Positions 1-8,358 of a DNA stretch of 64,000 nt are shown piece by piece. Every line of letters starts with the position of its first letter. The stretch's first letter is position 1. Made by a program: the position numbers and the translations under genes. Location: positions 496,001 through 560,000 of the forward strand of contig NZ_CP088930.1 of NCBI RefSeq assembly GCF_027594825.1. The letters are read 5' to 3'. The notes under the pieces were generated by a model, which did no database searches, was not told where the DNA came from, and worked only from the letters and a program-made list of their open reading frames with translations. The DNA comes from Serratia liquefaciens. GTDB lineage: Bacteria; Pseudomonadota; Gammaproteobacteria; Enterobacterales; Enterobacteriaceae.

Positions 1-156
1 GCCGTAACGCGCATAGGGCGTACATTCGCCGCTGGCACGCACGCCTTGCTGTTCAATTTCGACCACCACGACTTTGGCTTCGGTCCGGCTACCGCGAGCT
101 ATCACAAAGGCAGTATGCAGCGGCCAGGCTTCTGGGTAAAAACGCATGCTTCTCAT
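1..156 (-). CDS. ycjG: L-Ala-D/L-Glu epimerase, N-terminal fragment
   Basis: Only the first 52 codons lie in the window; the gene continues beyond position 1. The reading frame begins MRSMRFYPEAWPLH at an ATG (154-156), with AGGAGCC as ribosome-binding site just upstream. The fragment (basic start, then an alternating beta-strand stretch with VVVEIEQQG and SGECTPYARYG) matches the capping-domain start of enolase-superfamily dipeptide epimerases. In E. coli ycjG lies next to tpx and diverges from it, exactly as here. The family epimerises L-Ala-D-Glu from murein peptides. Catalytic residues lie outside the window, so the function rests on the N-terminus and synteny. Confidence 0.8.
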   Translation of the reverse strand, partial: MRSMRFYPEAWPLHTAFVIARGSRTEAKVVVVEIEQQGVRASGECTPYARYG

Positions 157-299
157 AACGGCTCCTGAGGCGAAAATTGCGCATAAACGAGGGCGGCCAG
201 AAGAATAAATTCTGGACACAACCTAATATATACAACTATTTAGCAAACTTTATATATCCAACCCGCAATTGTTGACATAAACTGATGCCAGGGTGTGAA

Positions 300-337
300 C
301 CTAATGTTAAACGCGGCGCAAAGCCGCTTTCATTAGG
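300..337 (+). other. Nested stem-loop in the tpx leader
   Basis: An outer inverted repeat, CCTAATG (300-306) with CATTAGG (331-337), encloses an inner GCGGC (313-317) and GCCGC (323-327) around a five-base loop. There is no T tract, so it does not look like a terminator. It sits 43 bases before the tpx start and probably lies in its 5' untranslated region. A TTGACA at 272-277 could be the -35 box. Function unknown. Confidence 0.4.
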
Positions 338-379
338 CTCATGCCCTTTGTATAAACACCTGTAAAAGGAATCAAGCTA

Positions 380-883
380 ATGACTCAGACAGTACATTTT
401 CAAGGCAACCCGGTTAGCGTTGCAGGCCATCTGCCACAGTCCGGCGAACAAGCCAAAGCCTTCTCTCTGGTTGCCAAAGACCTGTCAGATGTGGCGCTGA
501 GCAGCTTCGCGGGTCAACGCAAAGTTCTGAACATTTTCCCAAGCATCGATACCGGCGTTTGTGCGACTTCAGTGCGTAAATTCAACCAGTTGGCCAGCGG
601 CCTGGATAACACCGTAGTGTTGTGCATTTCATCTGACCTGCCTTTCGCACAGTCACGTTTCTGTGGCGCGGAAGGCCTGAGCAACGTGGTGACCCTGTCC
701 ACTCTGCGCGGTGCAGAATTCAAACAAGCCTACGGCGTTGAAATCGCAGAAGGCCCACTGGCCGGTCTGACTGCACGTGCGGTGGTGGTGCTGGATGGCC
801 AGGATAACGTGTTGTACAGCGAGCTGGTCAATGAAATCACCAACGAACCAGACTATGACGCGGCGCTGGCTGCATTGAAATAA
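380..883 (+). CDS. tpx: Thiol peroxidase (atypical 2-Cys peroxiredoxin)
   Basis: Tpx reduces hydrogen peroxide and especially alkyl and lipid hydroperoxides, using thioredoxin as electron donor. The 167-residue length is the family norm. The peroxidatic cysteine is Cys61 in the motif DTGVCATS and the resolving cysteine is Cys95 in SRFCGAEG; the extra Cys82 seen in E. coli Tpx is also present. The start has a good Shine-Dalgarno (AAAAGGA). It diverges from ycjG and converges with tyrR across a bidirectional terminator, the same arrangement as in E. coli. Confidence 0.98.
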   Translation: MTQTVHFQGNPVSVAGHLPQSGEQAKAFSLVAKDLSDVALSSFAGQRKVLNIFPSIDTGVCATSVRKFNQLASGLDNTVVLCISSDLPFAQSRFCGAEGLSNVVTLSTLRGAEFKQAYGVEIAEGPLAGLTARAVVVLDGQDNVLYSELVNEITNEPDYDAALAALK

Positions 884-925
884 TGTCATAAGGCTCGCGA
901 ATGACGGGCTTTGTTAGTTATGGTT

Positions 926-957
926 AAAAACGGGCGCCTAAGGCGCCCGTTCTTTTT
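926..957. terminator. Bidirectional terminator between tpx and tyrR
   Basis: The stem ACGGGCGCC / GGCGCCCGT (930-938 with 942-950) is closed by a three-base loop. It is flanked by an A run on the left (926-930) and a T run on the right (951-957). It can therefore end tpx transcripts on the plus strand and tyrR transcripts on the minus strand. The T run overlaps the tyrR stop codon. Confidence 0.85.
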
Positions 958-2527
958 ACTCTTCGCTTTCCCCAGCCGGCTTGCGGCTGCTGAGCCCATA
1001 CTCGCGCAGCTTGTTGGCGATCGCGGTATGTGAAACCCCCAGGCGTTTCGCCAGCTTTCGCGTGCTTGGGTAAGTGCGGTACAGCCGCGTCAGCACCGAG
1101 CGTTCAAAGCGCTTGCTGATGTCGTCAAGCGAGCCATCCAACACTTCATCGCCTAGTGACATTTCAACTTCAAATTCCGGCAGGACGATATCTTGCGGAC
1201 GAAGTTCGAAACCTTCCGTTTGCGTCAGCGCGCGATAAATGGCGTTCTTCAACTGCCGCACGTTGCCCGGCCAGCCGTATTTGCTGAGGAAGCTGCCCAG
1301 ATCGTTGGACAATTTCGGCCGCGCCACGCCCTGCTCATCGGCAAAGCGCGCCACGAACAGTTCAGTCAGCGGCATGATGTCCTGCGGACGTTCACGCAAC
1401 GGCGGAAGGGTAATGGTCAGTACGTTAAGGCGATAATACAAGTCCTCACGGAACTCACCGCGTTGCACCAGTTCGGTCAGGTTTTTCTGCGTCGCGCAGA
1501 TCACACGCACATCGACATGCACTTCGTGTTCTTCGCCAACCCGGCGGAAAGTACCGTCGTTAATAAAGCGCAACAGTTTGGTTTGCATGCGCGGTGACAT
1601 TTCACCGATTTCATCGAGCAACACCGAACCGCCGTGTGCCTGCTCGAAGAAGCCCTTCTTGCCTTCCAGTGCATTGGGATAAGCGCCCGGCGCATGGCCG
1701 AACAGCTCGCTTTCCGCGACGTCATCCGGCAAGGCGGCACAGTTTAGCGCCAGGAACGGCTGTTTGCCGCGCGGGCTTCGCAGGTGACAGGCCCGGGCCA
1801 GGATGTCTTTACCGGTACCGGTATCCCCGACAATCAACAGTGGCGCATCCAGCATCGCCAGCTTGCGCGCTTGCTCCAGCACCTGGCGCATTTTCGGGCT
1901 GGCAGCGACGATATGATCAAATTCGGTATCGTCGTTCACCGACAGATTCTGTAGCTGACGGCCCATGCGCGCCGTGGATTTCAGCATCACGACCGCGCCG
2001 ACGGTGTCTTTCTGTTGATTTTCGTCTTCCAGATAGATCGGGGTGATATCCATCAGGAAATCCTGACTGCGGATCACCACCCGCTCAGATTGCGGTGTCG
2101 CCTGCTCGCTTTCCAGCCAGCGGCTGAAGTTATAACCACCGATCAGCGCAGTGGCGGTCTGGTTGCGGATTTTGTCTTCGCTGAAACCGAACAACGCCTG
2201 AGCCGCCGGGTTAGCCAGCTCGACCTTGCCCTTCATATCAATCGAGAAGACCGGTTCCGGCATCGACTCCAGCAACGCACGCAGGGCGCGGTGCTCGCGC
2301 TCGGACGGCATGAAATTCACGGTGCGTACGTCGGTCACGCCGGCAATGCGACGGATCTCTGCCATCAAGGCACGGAAGGTGTCAAAATCCAGCTGGGAAA
2401 AATTGAGGTAAATGCGGCCGATGGGATCGATTTCGATGCCACGTAAATCTATGCTGCGCAATACCAAAAGATCGAGTAACTCTCGAGTCAGACCGATTCG
2501 GTCTTCGCAAAAAACTTCCAAACGCAT
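956..2527 (-). CDS. tyrR: Transcriptional regulator TyrR
   Basis: TyrR represses or activates aromatic amino acid biosynthesis and transport genes in response to Tyr, Phe and Trp. The chosen start (MRLEVFCEDRIGLT) gives 523 residues; an upstream in-frame ATG at 2569 would add 14 residues not found in the family. Domains in order: N-terminal ACT (about 1-70), PAS (about 80-140), AAA+ ATPase with Walker A GDTGTGKD (about 234-241) and a Walker B segment near VLLDEIGEM, then a C-terminal Fis-type helix-turn-helix (TRKLAKRLGVSHTAI). The loop where sigma54 activators carry GAFTGA reads GAYPNA (about 281-286), consistent with a factor acting on sigma70 polymerase. A TyrR box lies about 80 bases upstream. 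Confidence 0.97.
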   Translation of the reverse strand: MRLEVFCEDRIGLTRELLDLLVLRSIDLRGIEIDPIGRIYLNFSQLDFDTFRALMAEIRRIAGVTDVRTVNFMPSEREHRALRALLESMPEPVFSIDMKGKVELANPAAQALFGFSEDKIRNQTATALIGGYNFSRWLESEQATPQSERVVIRSQDFLMDITPIYLEDENQQKDTVGAVVMLKSTARMGRQLQNLSVNDDTEFDHIVAASPKMRQVLEQARKLAMLDAPLLIVGDTGTGKDILARACHLRSPRGKQPFLALNCAALPDDVAESELFGHAPGAYPNALEGKKGFFEQAHGGSVLLDEIGEMSPRMQTKLLRFINDGTFRRVGEEHEVHVDVRVICATQKNLTELVQRGEFREDLYYRLNVLTITLPPLRERPQDIMPLTELFVARFADEQGVARPKLSNDLGSFLSKYGWPGNVRQLKNAIYRALTQTEGFELRPQDIVLPEFEVEMSLGDEVLDGSLDDISKRFERSVLTRLYRTYPSTRKLAKRLGVSHTAIANKLREYGLSSRKPAGESEE

Positions 2528-2606
2528 CAGTATTGGCCTTATCTCTGCAGGTGCGGGGATGACTGGCAATGATGATACTCTCTCACCCCGAACGGTAGAA
2601 GCAATC

Positions 2607-2624
2607 TGTCAGCAAAAGTTGACA
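2607..2624. promoter_or_regulatory. Candidate TyrR box (autoregulation)
   Basis: The sequence TGTCAGCAAAAGTTGACA fits the TyrR core pattern TGT-N12-ACA and is part of a longer imperfect palindrome (CTGTCA ... TGACAG). It lies about 80 bases upstream of the tyrR start. tyrR is autoregulated in E. coli, so the site is in the expected place. The 329-base gap 2528-2856 otherwise shows no gene. Confidence 0.6.
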
Positions 2625-2826
2625 GAACTCTGATTTATCGCTGTTGTTGATGTTTTTAAACGCAAGTGAATAACACCATCGGCGTCATTTTAGCTGATCG
2701 GCAGAGAGTTATCACAACCGCCAATAAATTTGCAGATAAATATAATGTATTTGCAGGGGGATCGTCTTTCGTCAAGTGAAGGTTACGTCTTGGCTTTTGC
2801 GTGGCGCGACAGAGGCAGAAAGGAAG

Positions 2827-2850
2827 CACGGCGCCCAAATGGACGCCGTG
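2827..2850 (-). terminator. Hairpin after ycjF
   Basis: CACGGCG (2827-2833) pairs with CGCCGTG (2844-2850) seven bases past the ycjF stop. On the minus strand it is followed by a pyrimidine-rich CTTCCTTTCT rather than a clean T run, so termination may be weak. Confidence 0.45.
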
Positions 2851-2856
2851 AGGAGA

Positions 2857-3918
2857 TTATTTGGCTTTGCTGTCGCCTTTCTTCATGGTTTCTTTTAGTT
2901 GGCTGACCAGTTGGCTACGGAAATCACCCAGCTTGGGTTTCTCACCTTCCAGCCAAGGCAGCGGACGGCACAGTTCCATCGCCTTGATGCCGAGCCGCGC
3001 GGTCAGCAAACCGGCGCCGATCCCCTGTGCTGCACGGGCAGACAAGCGAGCCGCCAGATCTTGCGACATCCAGTCCATCCCCACTTCGCGCACCAGTTCG
3101 GACGCACCGGCAAAAGCAATGTTCAACAGGACCAGGCGGAATAACCGCAGACGACTAAAGTAGCCCAGCTCGATGCCATACAGCGCCGCGATGCGGTTGA
3201 TAAGGCGAATATTGCGCCAGGCGATAAAAGCCATATCCACCAGCGCCAGCGGACTGACGGCGATCATTAACGTGGATTCCGCCGCCGAACGGCTGATTTC
3301 ACGCCGAGCCTGGTTGTCCAGCACCGGCTGTACCAGCTTGGCGTACAGCGCCACCACTTCACGGTCGTTTTGGGTTTCATGCAGCGAGGCCTGCCAGCGC
3401 TGCAACGCCGGATGCCCTTGATCCAGACCGGCCTGGCGCGCCAACTTCTCGCAGAACTCACGCCCTTTGCCCAAACCGTGGCTATGCAGTAATTCCCGAG
3501 CCACATCGCGCTCTTCCGCGCGCTGGCGCAGGCGATACAATCGCCGCCATTCGGTCACCACCGAGCCCACCCCGGCAAAGACGATCAGGCCGCCCGCTAC
3601 GCCACCACCCAGAGCAATCCAATCCTGCTGCACCCAGGCGGTGTGTAGCCACTGTACGCCCTGCGCCACCACGCTGACGCCAAACAGCGCCAGCCCGGCA
3701 GTGACCATTTTGCGCCACAGGCTGCGCTTGGGTTTCAGGGCCGCATTGATGATGCCTTCGGCGCGCCCCTCTTCGTCTTCCTGCTGCAGCTCCGGCGCAG
3801 CCGGGAAAAAACTTTCCGCCTGCTGTTCATCAAAAGCCACGTTGGCACGCAGTACGGGCTCCTGCGGCGGTTGCAGCGGTTGTTCAAAATCGATACGCGG
3901 TTTTATCGGCTCGCTCAT
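2857..3918 (-). CDS. ycjF: UPF0283 family inner-membrane protein YcjF
   Basis: YcjF is a conserved inner-membrane protein of unknown biochemical function, co-transcribed with ycjX downstream of psp genes in enterobacteria. The 353-residue product has a hydrophilic N-terminal region of about 65 residues rich in acidic and glutamine residues. Two closely spaced membrane segments follow (around [19 protein letters not shown] and the glycine-rich [19 protein letters not shown]), then a long C-terminal domain. It overlaps ycjX by four bases (ATGA), indicating translational coupling. The psp context suggests an envelope-stress role, which is inference. Confidence 0.93.
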   Translation of the reverse strand: MSEPIKPRIDFEQPLQPPQEPVLRANVAFDEQQAESFFPAAPELQQEDEEGRAEGIINAALKPKRSLWRKMVTAGLALFGVSVVAQGVQWLHTAWVQQDWIALGGGVAGGLIVFAGVGSVVTEWRRLYRLRQRAEERDVARELLHSHGLGKGREFCEKLARQAGLDQGHPALQRWQASLHETQNDREVVALYAKLVQPVLDNQARREISRSAAESTLMIAVSPLALVDMAFIAWRNIRLINRIAALYGIELGYFSRLRLFRLVLLNIAFAGASELVREVGMDWMSQDLAARLSARAAQGIGAGLLTARLGIKAMELCRPLPWLEGEKPKLGDFRSQLVSQLKETMKKGDSKAK

Positions 3919-5312
3919 CGCAATTTATCTCCCAGTAAAAACTCCATCACCGCGTCCAGGCGAATATGTGGTAACGGGCTGTCCACGCTCATGGCACGTG
4001 GGCGAAATTCATCGAAATGGAAACCCTGGTTTTGCCAAAACGCCGGCCCAGGCAAGCGTGCCGGCACTTCGCCGGGGAAAACCGTCAGCGGCGCGCCGTC
4101 GTTCAGACGATTGCCTTTTAACGCCGGGATGCGCTGCCCCTGATGGTCAACGATACCGCTCTCGGTAGCCTGTACCGAGGCCAGCCCAACGCAGTCCATG
4201 CTGATGCCTTCAAACGCGGCGTTCTGCCACGCTTCCTGCACCAACTGCTGCAGCAGCGACACCAGATTGGCGTGCTGATCGGCAGTGATGTGGTCGGCTT
4301 TGGTGGCGGCGAACATCAGCTTGTCGATGGTCGGCGAAAACAAGCGGCGAAACAGCGTGCGCTTGCCATAGTGGAAACTCTGCATCAACTGGGTCAGCGC
4401 CAGGCGCATATCGTTAAACGCCTGCGGGCCGCTATTGAGCGGCTGCAAGCAATCCACCAGTACAATCTGACGATCGAAACGGACAAAATGCTCTTTATAA
4501 AAGTTTTTGACGATCGACTGACAGTAATAATTGAAACGCGCGCGCAGCATACCGATGTTGCTGTGCTTATCCGCCTGCGCCAGCTTTGATTCACCCTGAG
4601 CGTCCACATTTGGCCACGGGAAAAACTGCAACGCCGGCGCACCGGCCATATCTCCCGGCAGGACAAAGCGGCCAGGCTGAATAAAGTGCAGCCCTTCGCT
4701 TTTGCAACGCAGGAGATAGTCGGTGTAGGCCTGAGCGATAGCCGCCAGTTTGTTTTCATCAGCCGGAGCCAGCGGATCGCAGCTTTTGCAAAGCTCGAGC
4801 CAGGGCTTGGCCCACTCGGCGCGATCGCCCTGCAGCAGGCCGGCCATTTGCCGTGACCAGGCCAGATAGTCCTGTTCCAGCATCGGCAAATCCAGCAACC
4901 ACTCGCCAGGGTAATCGACGATTTCCAGGTACAGGGTCGAGGTGTCTTTGAAATGGCGCAGCAGCGAATCATTGGAACGGTAACGCAGCGCCAGGCGAAT
5001 TTCGCTGACGCCACGCGTCGGGGTCGGCCAGCTCGGCGGTGTGCCATACAGCTGTGCCAACCCTTCATCATAGGTAAAACGTTGAATGCCCAGATCGCGC
5101 TGCGGAATGCGCTTCACGCCCAGCAGACGCTCTTCACGCACCGGTGAGAACAGCGGCATCCGCGCGCCGCTGTGAACATGCAGCAATTGGTTGACGAAAG
5201 CGGTGATAAAGGCGGTTTTGCCGCTACGGCTCAGGCCGGTCACCGCCAGGCGCAGATGGCGATCCATACCGCGGTTGACCAGCGACGTTAACTCATTTTG
5301 CAGTCGTTTCAT
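3915..5312 (-). CDS. ycjX: YcjX family P-loop ATPase/GTPase
   Basis: YcjX is a predicted nucleotide-binding protein (DUF463 family) linked to the phage-shock operon. The Walker A motif is GLSRSGKT near residues 25-32, followed by a switch-like [12 protein letters not shown] segment and an ATKADH motif that resembles the G4 NKxD box. The start [11 protein letters not shown] gives 465 residues and matches the family; an in-frame extension to 5336 adds eight residues without a better ribosome site. The start overlaps the end of pspD by 20 bases and the end overlaps ycjF by 4, so pspABCD-ycjX-ycjF probably forms one transcript. Confidence 0.94.
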   Translation of the reverse strand: MKRLQNELTSLVNRGMDRHLRLAVTGLSRSGKTAFITAFVNQLLHVHSGARMPLFSPVREERLLGVKRIPQRDLGIQRFTYDEGLAQLYGTPPSWPTPTRGVSEIRLALRYRSNDSLLRHFKDTSTLYLEIVDYPGEWLLDLPMLEQDYLAWSRQMAGLLQGDRAEWAKPWLELCKSCDPLAPADENKLAAIAQAYTDYLLRCKSEGLHFIQPGRFVLPGDMAGAPALQFFPWPNVDAQGESKLAQADKHSNIGMLRARFNYYCQSIVKNFYKEHFVRFDRQIVLVDCLQPLNSGPQAFNDMRLALTQLMQSFHYGKRTLFRRLFSPTIDKLMFAATKADHITADQHANLVSLLQQLVQEAWQNAAFEGISMDCVGLASVQATESGIVDHQGQRIPALKGNRLNDGAPLTVFPGEVPARLPGPAFWQNQGFHFDEFRPRAMSVDSPLPHIRLDAVMEFLLGDKLR

Positions 5313-5559
5313 TGTTCTCCTTGGCATAACGCCCAAATACCTTGTTCAGGCCTTTGCGGAACAAAGGTTCCAGCACCAGCGCCAGGACAAAGCGAATCGG
5401 TTTGCGACCCACGGTCCGCAGCAGCCAGCTGGCCGCCCCTGCCGGGCCGTAATTCAGTAACACTATGATGATGACTTTAGACACTGTCTTCAACATTGCA
5501 CCTGCTCCTCGTTTAAATCCACCGGATTTAGCGGCGCTTGCGGCATAGGTTTTGTTCAT
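5293..5559 (-). CDS. pspD: Phage shock protein D
   Basis: PspD is a small peripheral inner-membrane protein of the phage-shock response with a poorly defined role. The ATG at 5557-5559 has GGAGGG eight bases upstream and gives 88 residues; a TTG six bases earlier is less likely. The conserved core YGPAGAASWLLRTVGRKPIRFVL is followed by LEPLFRKGLNKV, as in the family. It is about 15 residues longer than E. coli PspD (73 residues), mostly at the N-terminus. The gap to pspC (5566-5655) contains a strong hairpin (5620-5636). Confidence 0.85.
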   Translation of the reverse strand: MNKTYAASAAKSGGFKRGAGAMLKTVSKVIIIVLLNYGPAGAASWLLRTVGRKPIRFVLALVLEPLFRKGLNKVFGRYAKENNETTAK

Positions 5560-5655
5560 TATCAATGCCCTCCGGCACGGTTCGGGTCAATAAAGGATGA
5601 TGACGGGTACAATGCCTGACCTGCGCACGGCGCAGGCCATAGCATGCGGGGCGGG

Positions 5656-6018
5656 TTACAGCTTGCGGAAACGGCTCTGTACGCCGAAAGTGTCCGACGT
5701 GACGTAACGCTCAACCTGTCGCAGCTGTTGTTCGCCGCTGCCCAGTTGATATTCAAGTTGGTCGAGCAACTGACGCGGTGTTTTTTGCTGTTCGCCGTCA
5801 AAACGGCTGGCCGGCGCTTCATCCAACACGAACACCAGCGCGAAATAAGCAATCAGGGTGAAGAAAAACAGCCCGAAGAACATCGATAACACCACGATCA
5901 CCCGGATCAGGCGTACCGGCACGTCGAAATAATGGGCCAGACCGGCGCAGACGCCCTTCACCATCCCTTCTTCAGGTACGCGATAAAGCTTTTTACTGCC
6001 CAGAGTGTTGTTCATCAA
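5656..6018 (-). CDS. pspC: Phage shock protein C, membrane-bound toxin/activator
   Basis: PspC works with PspB in the inner membrane to sense secretin or proton-motive-force stress and to pull PspA off PspF. The 120-residue protein shows the PspC signature MVKGVCAGLAHYFDVPVRLIR near the N-terminus. One strong transmembrane segment follows (VLSMFFGLFFFTLIAYFALVF), then a C-terminal cytoplasmic part ending YVTSDTFGVQSRFRKL. The first codons are ATGATG, overlapping the pspB stop (TGA) by four bases. Confidence 0.96.
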   Translation of the reverse strand: MMNNTLGSKKLYRVPEEGMVKGVCAGLAHYFDVPVRLIRVIVVLSMFFGLFFFTLIAYFALVFVLDEAPASRFDGEQQKTPRQLLDQLEYQLGSGEQQLRQVERYVTSDTFGVQSRFRKL

Positions 6019-6242
6019 GACTGTCTCCAGTTCGGGTGTTCTGCATCGAGGATCTCTTCCAGCGCCTGAATGCGTTCACGCATACGCTTGGCATCTTCGG
6101 CCAGCTGTGCCAGACGCTGCATTTCCTGATGGCTCAGTTGAATGCCGCTTTGTTGCCGATTGCTGTAATGCAGCCAAAGCCAAATCGGTGCGACAAACAA
6201 CACAAAGATTGTCAACGGAATGGCAAGTAATAGAGCACTCAT
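6015..6242 (-). CDS. pspB: Phage shock protein B
   Basis: PspB is a short bitopic inner-membrane partner of PspC. The 75-residue sequence has one N-terminal transmembrane helix (LLLAIPLTIFVLFVAPIWLWL) followed by a coiled-coil-like segment (LAQLAEDAKRMRERIQALEEIL), the expected family architecture. Its end overlaps pspC by four bases. The upstream 65-base gap to pspA holds a stable hairpin that may tune expression relative to pspA. Confidence 0.96.
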   Translation of the reverse strand: MSALLLAIPLTIFVLFVAPIWLWLHYSNRQQSGIQLSHQEMQRLAQLAEDAKRMRERIQALEEILDAEHPNWRQS

Positions 6243-6278
6243 TTCTTTTCCTTCTTAATCTTAATGCGTCGTTGGTGG

Positions 6279-6300
6279 GCGGCCACCTTACCGTGGCCGC
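6279..6300 (-). other. Hairpin between pspA and pspB
   Basis: Perfect 8-bp stem GCGGCCAC (6279-6286) / GTGGCCGC (6293-6300) with a six-base loop, starting 7 bases past the pspA stop. On the minus-strand transcript no T tract follows. A partial terminator or an RNA-stability barrier that raises PspA over PspB would both fit. Confidence 0.55.
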
Positions 6301-6307
6301 TATTGCC

Positions 6308-6973
6308 TTACTCGGAACGATTCATTTTCGCTTTCAGCGCCGCCAACTGCTCGCTGATGGCGTCGTCGGCTTTCAACTCGGCAAATTCTTGATCCAGAGA
6401 CTTCTTTTTACCGATGCTGACGCTTTCCGCTTCGGCTTCCATATGGTCGATGCGACGTTCGAACTGCTCGAAACGCGCCATTGCCTCATCCAGTTTGCCG
6501 CTGTCGAGCTGACGACGCACTTCGCGGGAAGACGACGCCGCCTGATGACGCAGCGTCAGCGCCTGCTGACGTGCACGGGTTTCGGTCAGTTTGTTTTCCA
6601 GCTCACCGATTTCGCTTTTCATGCGGGCCAGGGTTTCTTCTACGGTCGAGACTTCATGAGTCAGCGTAGAGATCAGGTCGGCCACTTTCTGTTTTTCGAT
6701 CAGCGCCGCACGGGCCAGATCTTCTTTATCTTTACGCAGCGCCAGTTCGGCTTTGTCCTGCCAGTCGCTCAGTTGGTTTTCACCCTGCTCGATACGGCGC
6801 AACAGCTGCTTTTTCTCCGCCAGCGCACGCGCCGAGGTAGAGCGGACTTCGACCAGCGTGTCTTCCATCTCTTGGATCATCAACCGCACCAGTTTTTGCG
6901 GATCTTCTGCCTTATCCAGCAGAGTATTGATGTTGGCGTTCACGATGTCGGCAAAACGAGAAAAAATACCCAT
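6308..6973 (-). CDS. pspA: Phage shock protein A
   Basis: PspA belongs to the ESCRT-III/Vipp1/IM30 superfamily. It binds and inhibits PspF when the membrane is intact and assembles on damaged inner membrane to limit proton leakage. The 221 residues begin [25 protein letters not shown], an amphipathic membrane-binding helix, followed by nearly continuous coiled coil. First gene of the psp operon, with its sigma54 promoter about 70 bases upstream. Confidence 0.98.
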   Translation of the reverse strand: MGIFSRFADIVNANINTLLDKAEDPQKLVRLMIQEMEDTLVEVRSTSARALAEKKQLLRRIEQGENQLSDWQDKAELALRKDKEDLARAALIEKQKVADLISTLTHEVSTVEETLARMKSEIGELENKLTETRARQQALTLRHQAASSSREVRRQLDSGKLDEAMARFEQFERRIDHMEAEAESVSIGKKKSLDQEFAELKADDAISEQLAALKAKMNRSE

Positions 6974-7043
6974 AATTCACTTCCTCTTGGTTCTGATGGC
7001 GTCTGAAGCGCCGCGGTAAATCATACAGATTGCCCAAAGACTT

Positions 7044-7062
7044 AATCAAAACCCGTGCCAAC
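7044..7062 (-). promoter_or_regulatory. Sigma54 promoter of the psp operon
   Basis: On the minus strand TTGGCAC (7061-7055) is followed after five bases by TTGA (7049-7046). Spacing and -24 element match the sigma54 consensus and the E. coli pspA promoter; the -12 element is less canonical than TTGC. It lies between divergent pspA and pspF, so PspF sites are expected at about 7065-7140, though I cannot mark them. Confidence 0.75.
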
Positions 7063-7157
7063 TTTTATTTCATTGAATCATAAGGATTATTTATTTTTGA
7101 CTCTCTGAGCGCATCCTGTAGAGTGATTATTTTCACCAAACATTGGCGAATTTCATC

Positions 7158-8165
7158 ATGAGCGAACAGTTAGAAAATCTGCTGGGCGAAGCAAACGCCT
7201 TTGTCGAAGTCTTGGAGCAAGTCTCGCAACTGGCAAAATTGAACAAGCCGGTGTTGGTGATCGGTGAGCGTGGAACCGGTAAGGAGTTGATCGCCCACCG
7301 TTTACATTACCTCTCCAACCGTTGGCAAGGGCCTTTTATCTCGCTTAACTGCGCGGCCCTGAATGAGAACCTGCTGGATTCGGAACTGTTCGGCCATGAA
7401 GCCGGGGCTTTTACCGGTGCGCAGAAGCGCCACCTGGGCCGCTTTGAACGCGCCGACGGCGGCACCTTGTTTCTCGATGAACTGGCGACCGCGCCGATGC
7501 TGGTACAGGAAAAACTGCTGCGGGTGATTGAATACGGTCATCTGGAGCGTGTCGGCGGCAGCCAACCGCTGCAGGTCGATGTGCGATTGGTGTGTGCCAC
7601 CAACGACGATTTGCCCGCGCTGGCGGCGGCAGGAAAATTCCGCGCCGACCTGCTGGACCGCCTGGCGTTCGACGTCGTGCAGTTGCCGCCGCTGCGCCGG
7701 CGCCAGCAAGACATCATGTTGCTGGCAGAACACTTTGCGATCCAAATGTGTCGTGAACTGTCGTTGCCGCTGTTCCCCGGCTTTACCGAGCGTGCCAGAG
7801 ATACCCTGCTCGGCTATCACTGGCCAGGCAACGTGCGCGAATTGAAAAACGTGGTGGAGCGTTCGGTTTACCGCCACGGTACCAGCGCCGAGGCGCTGGA
7901 TAATATCGTCATCAACCCGTTCGCCCAGCGGGAAAGTGCGTCATTGCCTGTAGAGGTTGAAGCGCATGATGGCCTGCCGCTGCTGCCGCTGGATTTAAAA
8001 GCCTGGCAATTGGCGCAGGAAAAGTCTCTGATCGAGGCGGCACTGCAACAGGGAAGATTTAACCAACGTAAAGCGGCGGAGTTGCTCGGCCTGACCTATC
8101 ACCAGCTTCGCGGCATGCTGAAAAAACATGCGTTAATGCAAAATGGCGAGGCGGACGACGAATAG
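7158..8165 (+). CDS. pspF: Psp operon sigma54-dependent activator PspF
   Basis: PspF is the AAA+ enhancer-binding protein that activates sigma54-dependent psp transcription and is held inactive by PspA. The ATG at 7158 gives 335 residues starting MSEQLENLLGEAN; an in-frame TTG five codons earlier has no better ribosome site. It lacks an N-terminal sensory domain, as PspF should. Walker A is GERGTGKE (36-43), the sigma54-contacting loop GAFTGA is intact (83-88), Walker B is GGTLFLDELA (101-110), and a Fis-type helix-turn-helix closes the protein (NQRKAAELLGLTYHQL). It ends 5 bases before the RyhB terminator on the opposite strand. Confidence 0.97.
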   Translation: MSEQLENLLGEANAFVEVLEQVSQLAKLNKPVLVIGERGTGKELIAHRLHYLSNRWQGPFISLNCAALNENLLDSELFGHEAGAFTGAQKRHLGRFERADGGTLFLDELATAPMLVQEKLLRVIEYGHLERVGGSQPLQVDVRLVCATNDDLPALAAAGKFRADLLDRLAFDVVQLPPLRRRQQDIMLLAEHFAIQMCRELSLPLFPGFTERARDTLLGYHWPGNVRELKNVVERSVYRHGTSAEALDNIVINPFAQRESASLPVEVEAHDGLPLLPLDLKAWQLAQEKSLIEAALQQGRFNQRKAAELLGLTYHQLRGMLKKHALMQNGEADDE

Positions 8166-8170
8166 CGGGC

Positions 8171-8198
8171 AAAAAAAAAGCCAGCACCCGAGCTGGCT
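8171..8198 (-). terminator. RyhB intrinsic terminator
   Basis: Stem AGCCAGC / GCTGGCT (8179-8185 with 8192-8198), followed on the minus strand by nine consecutive T (8179-8171). This is the rho-independent end of RyhB needed for Hfq binding. It may also stop pspF read-through on the plus strand, but no T run follows in that direction. Confidence 0.92.
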
Positions 8199-8281
8199 TA
8201 AAAAACACTGGAAGCAATGTGAGCAATGTCGTGCCTTTCACAGCAGAACCACAGGGAGTGGCCTTCCGTGAACTGCCAAGC
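8171..8281 (-). ncRNA. ryhB: RyhB iron-regulatory small RNA
   Basis: The minus strand carries the RyhB core, including CACGACATTGCTCAC and CATTGCTTCCAG (8208-8233), which as I recall it matches the E. coli core exactly. An intrinsic terminator with a nine-T tail follows. A Fur box lies directly upstream and overlaps the promoter, with TATTAT at 8291-8286 as the -10. RyhB pairs with mRNAs of non-essential iron proteins through Hfq when iron is scarce. The predicted transcript is about 100-110 nt (E. coli RyhB is about 90). The 5' end is inferred from the promoter. It is placed between pspF and a zinc operon, not at the E. coli yhhX-yhhY locus. Confidence 0.93.
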
Positions 8282-8284
8282 GAT

Positions 8285-8303
8285 GATAATAGTTATCAGT
8301 ATC
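8285..8303. promoter_or_regulatory. Fur box at the ryhB promoter
   Basis: GATAATAGTTATCAGTATC matches 15 of 19 positions of the Fur consensus GATAATGATAATCATTATC. It overlaps the predicted ryhB -10 region on the minus strand, so Fe-Fur would block RyhB synthesis in iron-rich cells. Confidence 0.85.
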
Positions 8304-8358
8304 ATCTGTAAAGCACTTTGTTGAGAATTTTTCTCATTACCACACTGTCATTGTGCAA

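Noticed and set aside
2656..2838. A 60-residue minus-strand frame between tyrR and ycjF
   Set aside because: No ribosome site, low-complexity composition and no family resemblance.
8059..8241. A 60-residue minus-strand frame over the ryhB region and pspF end
   Set aside because: It runs through the RyhB core and terminator and then antisense to pspF; the RNA gene explains the conservation.
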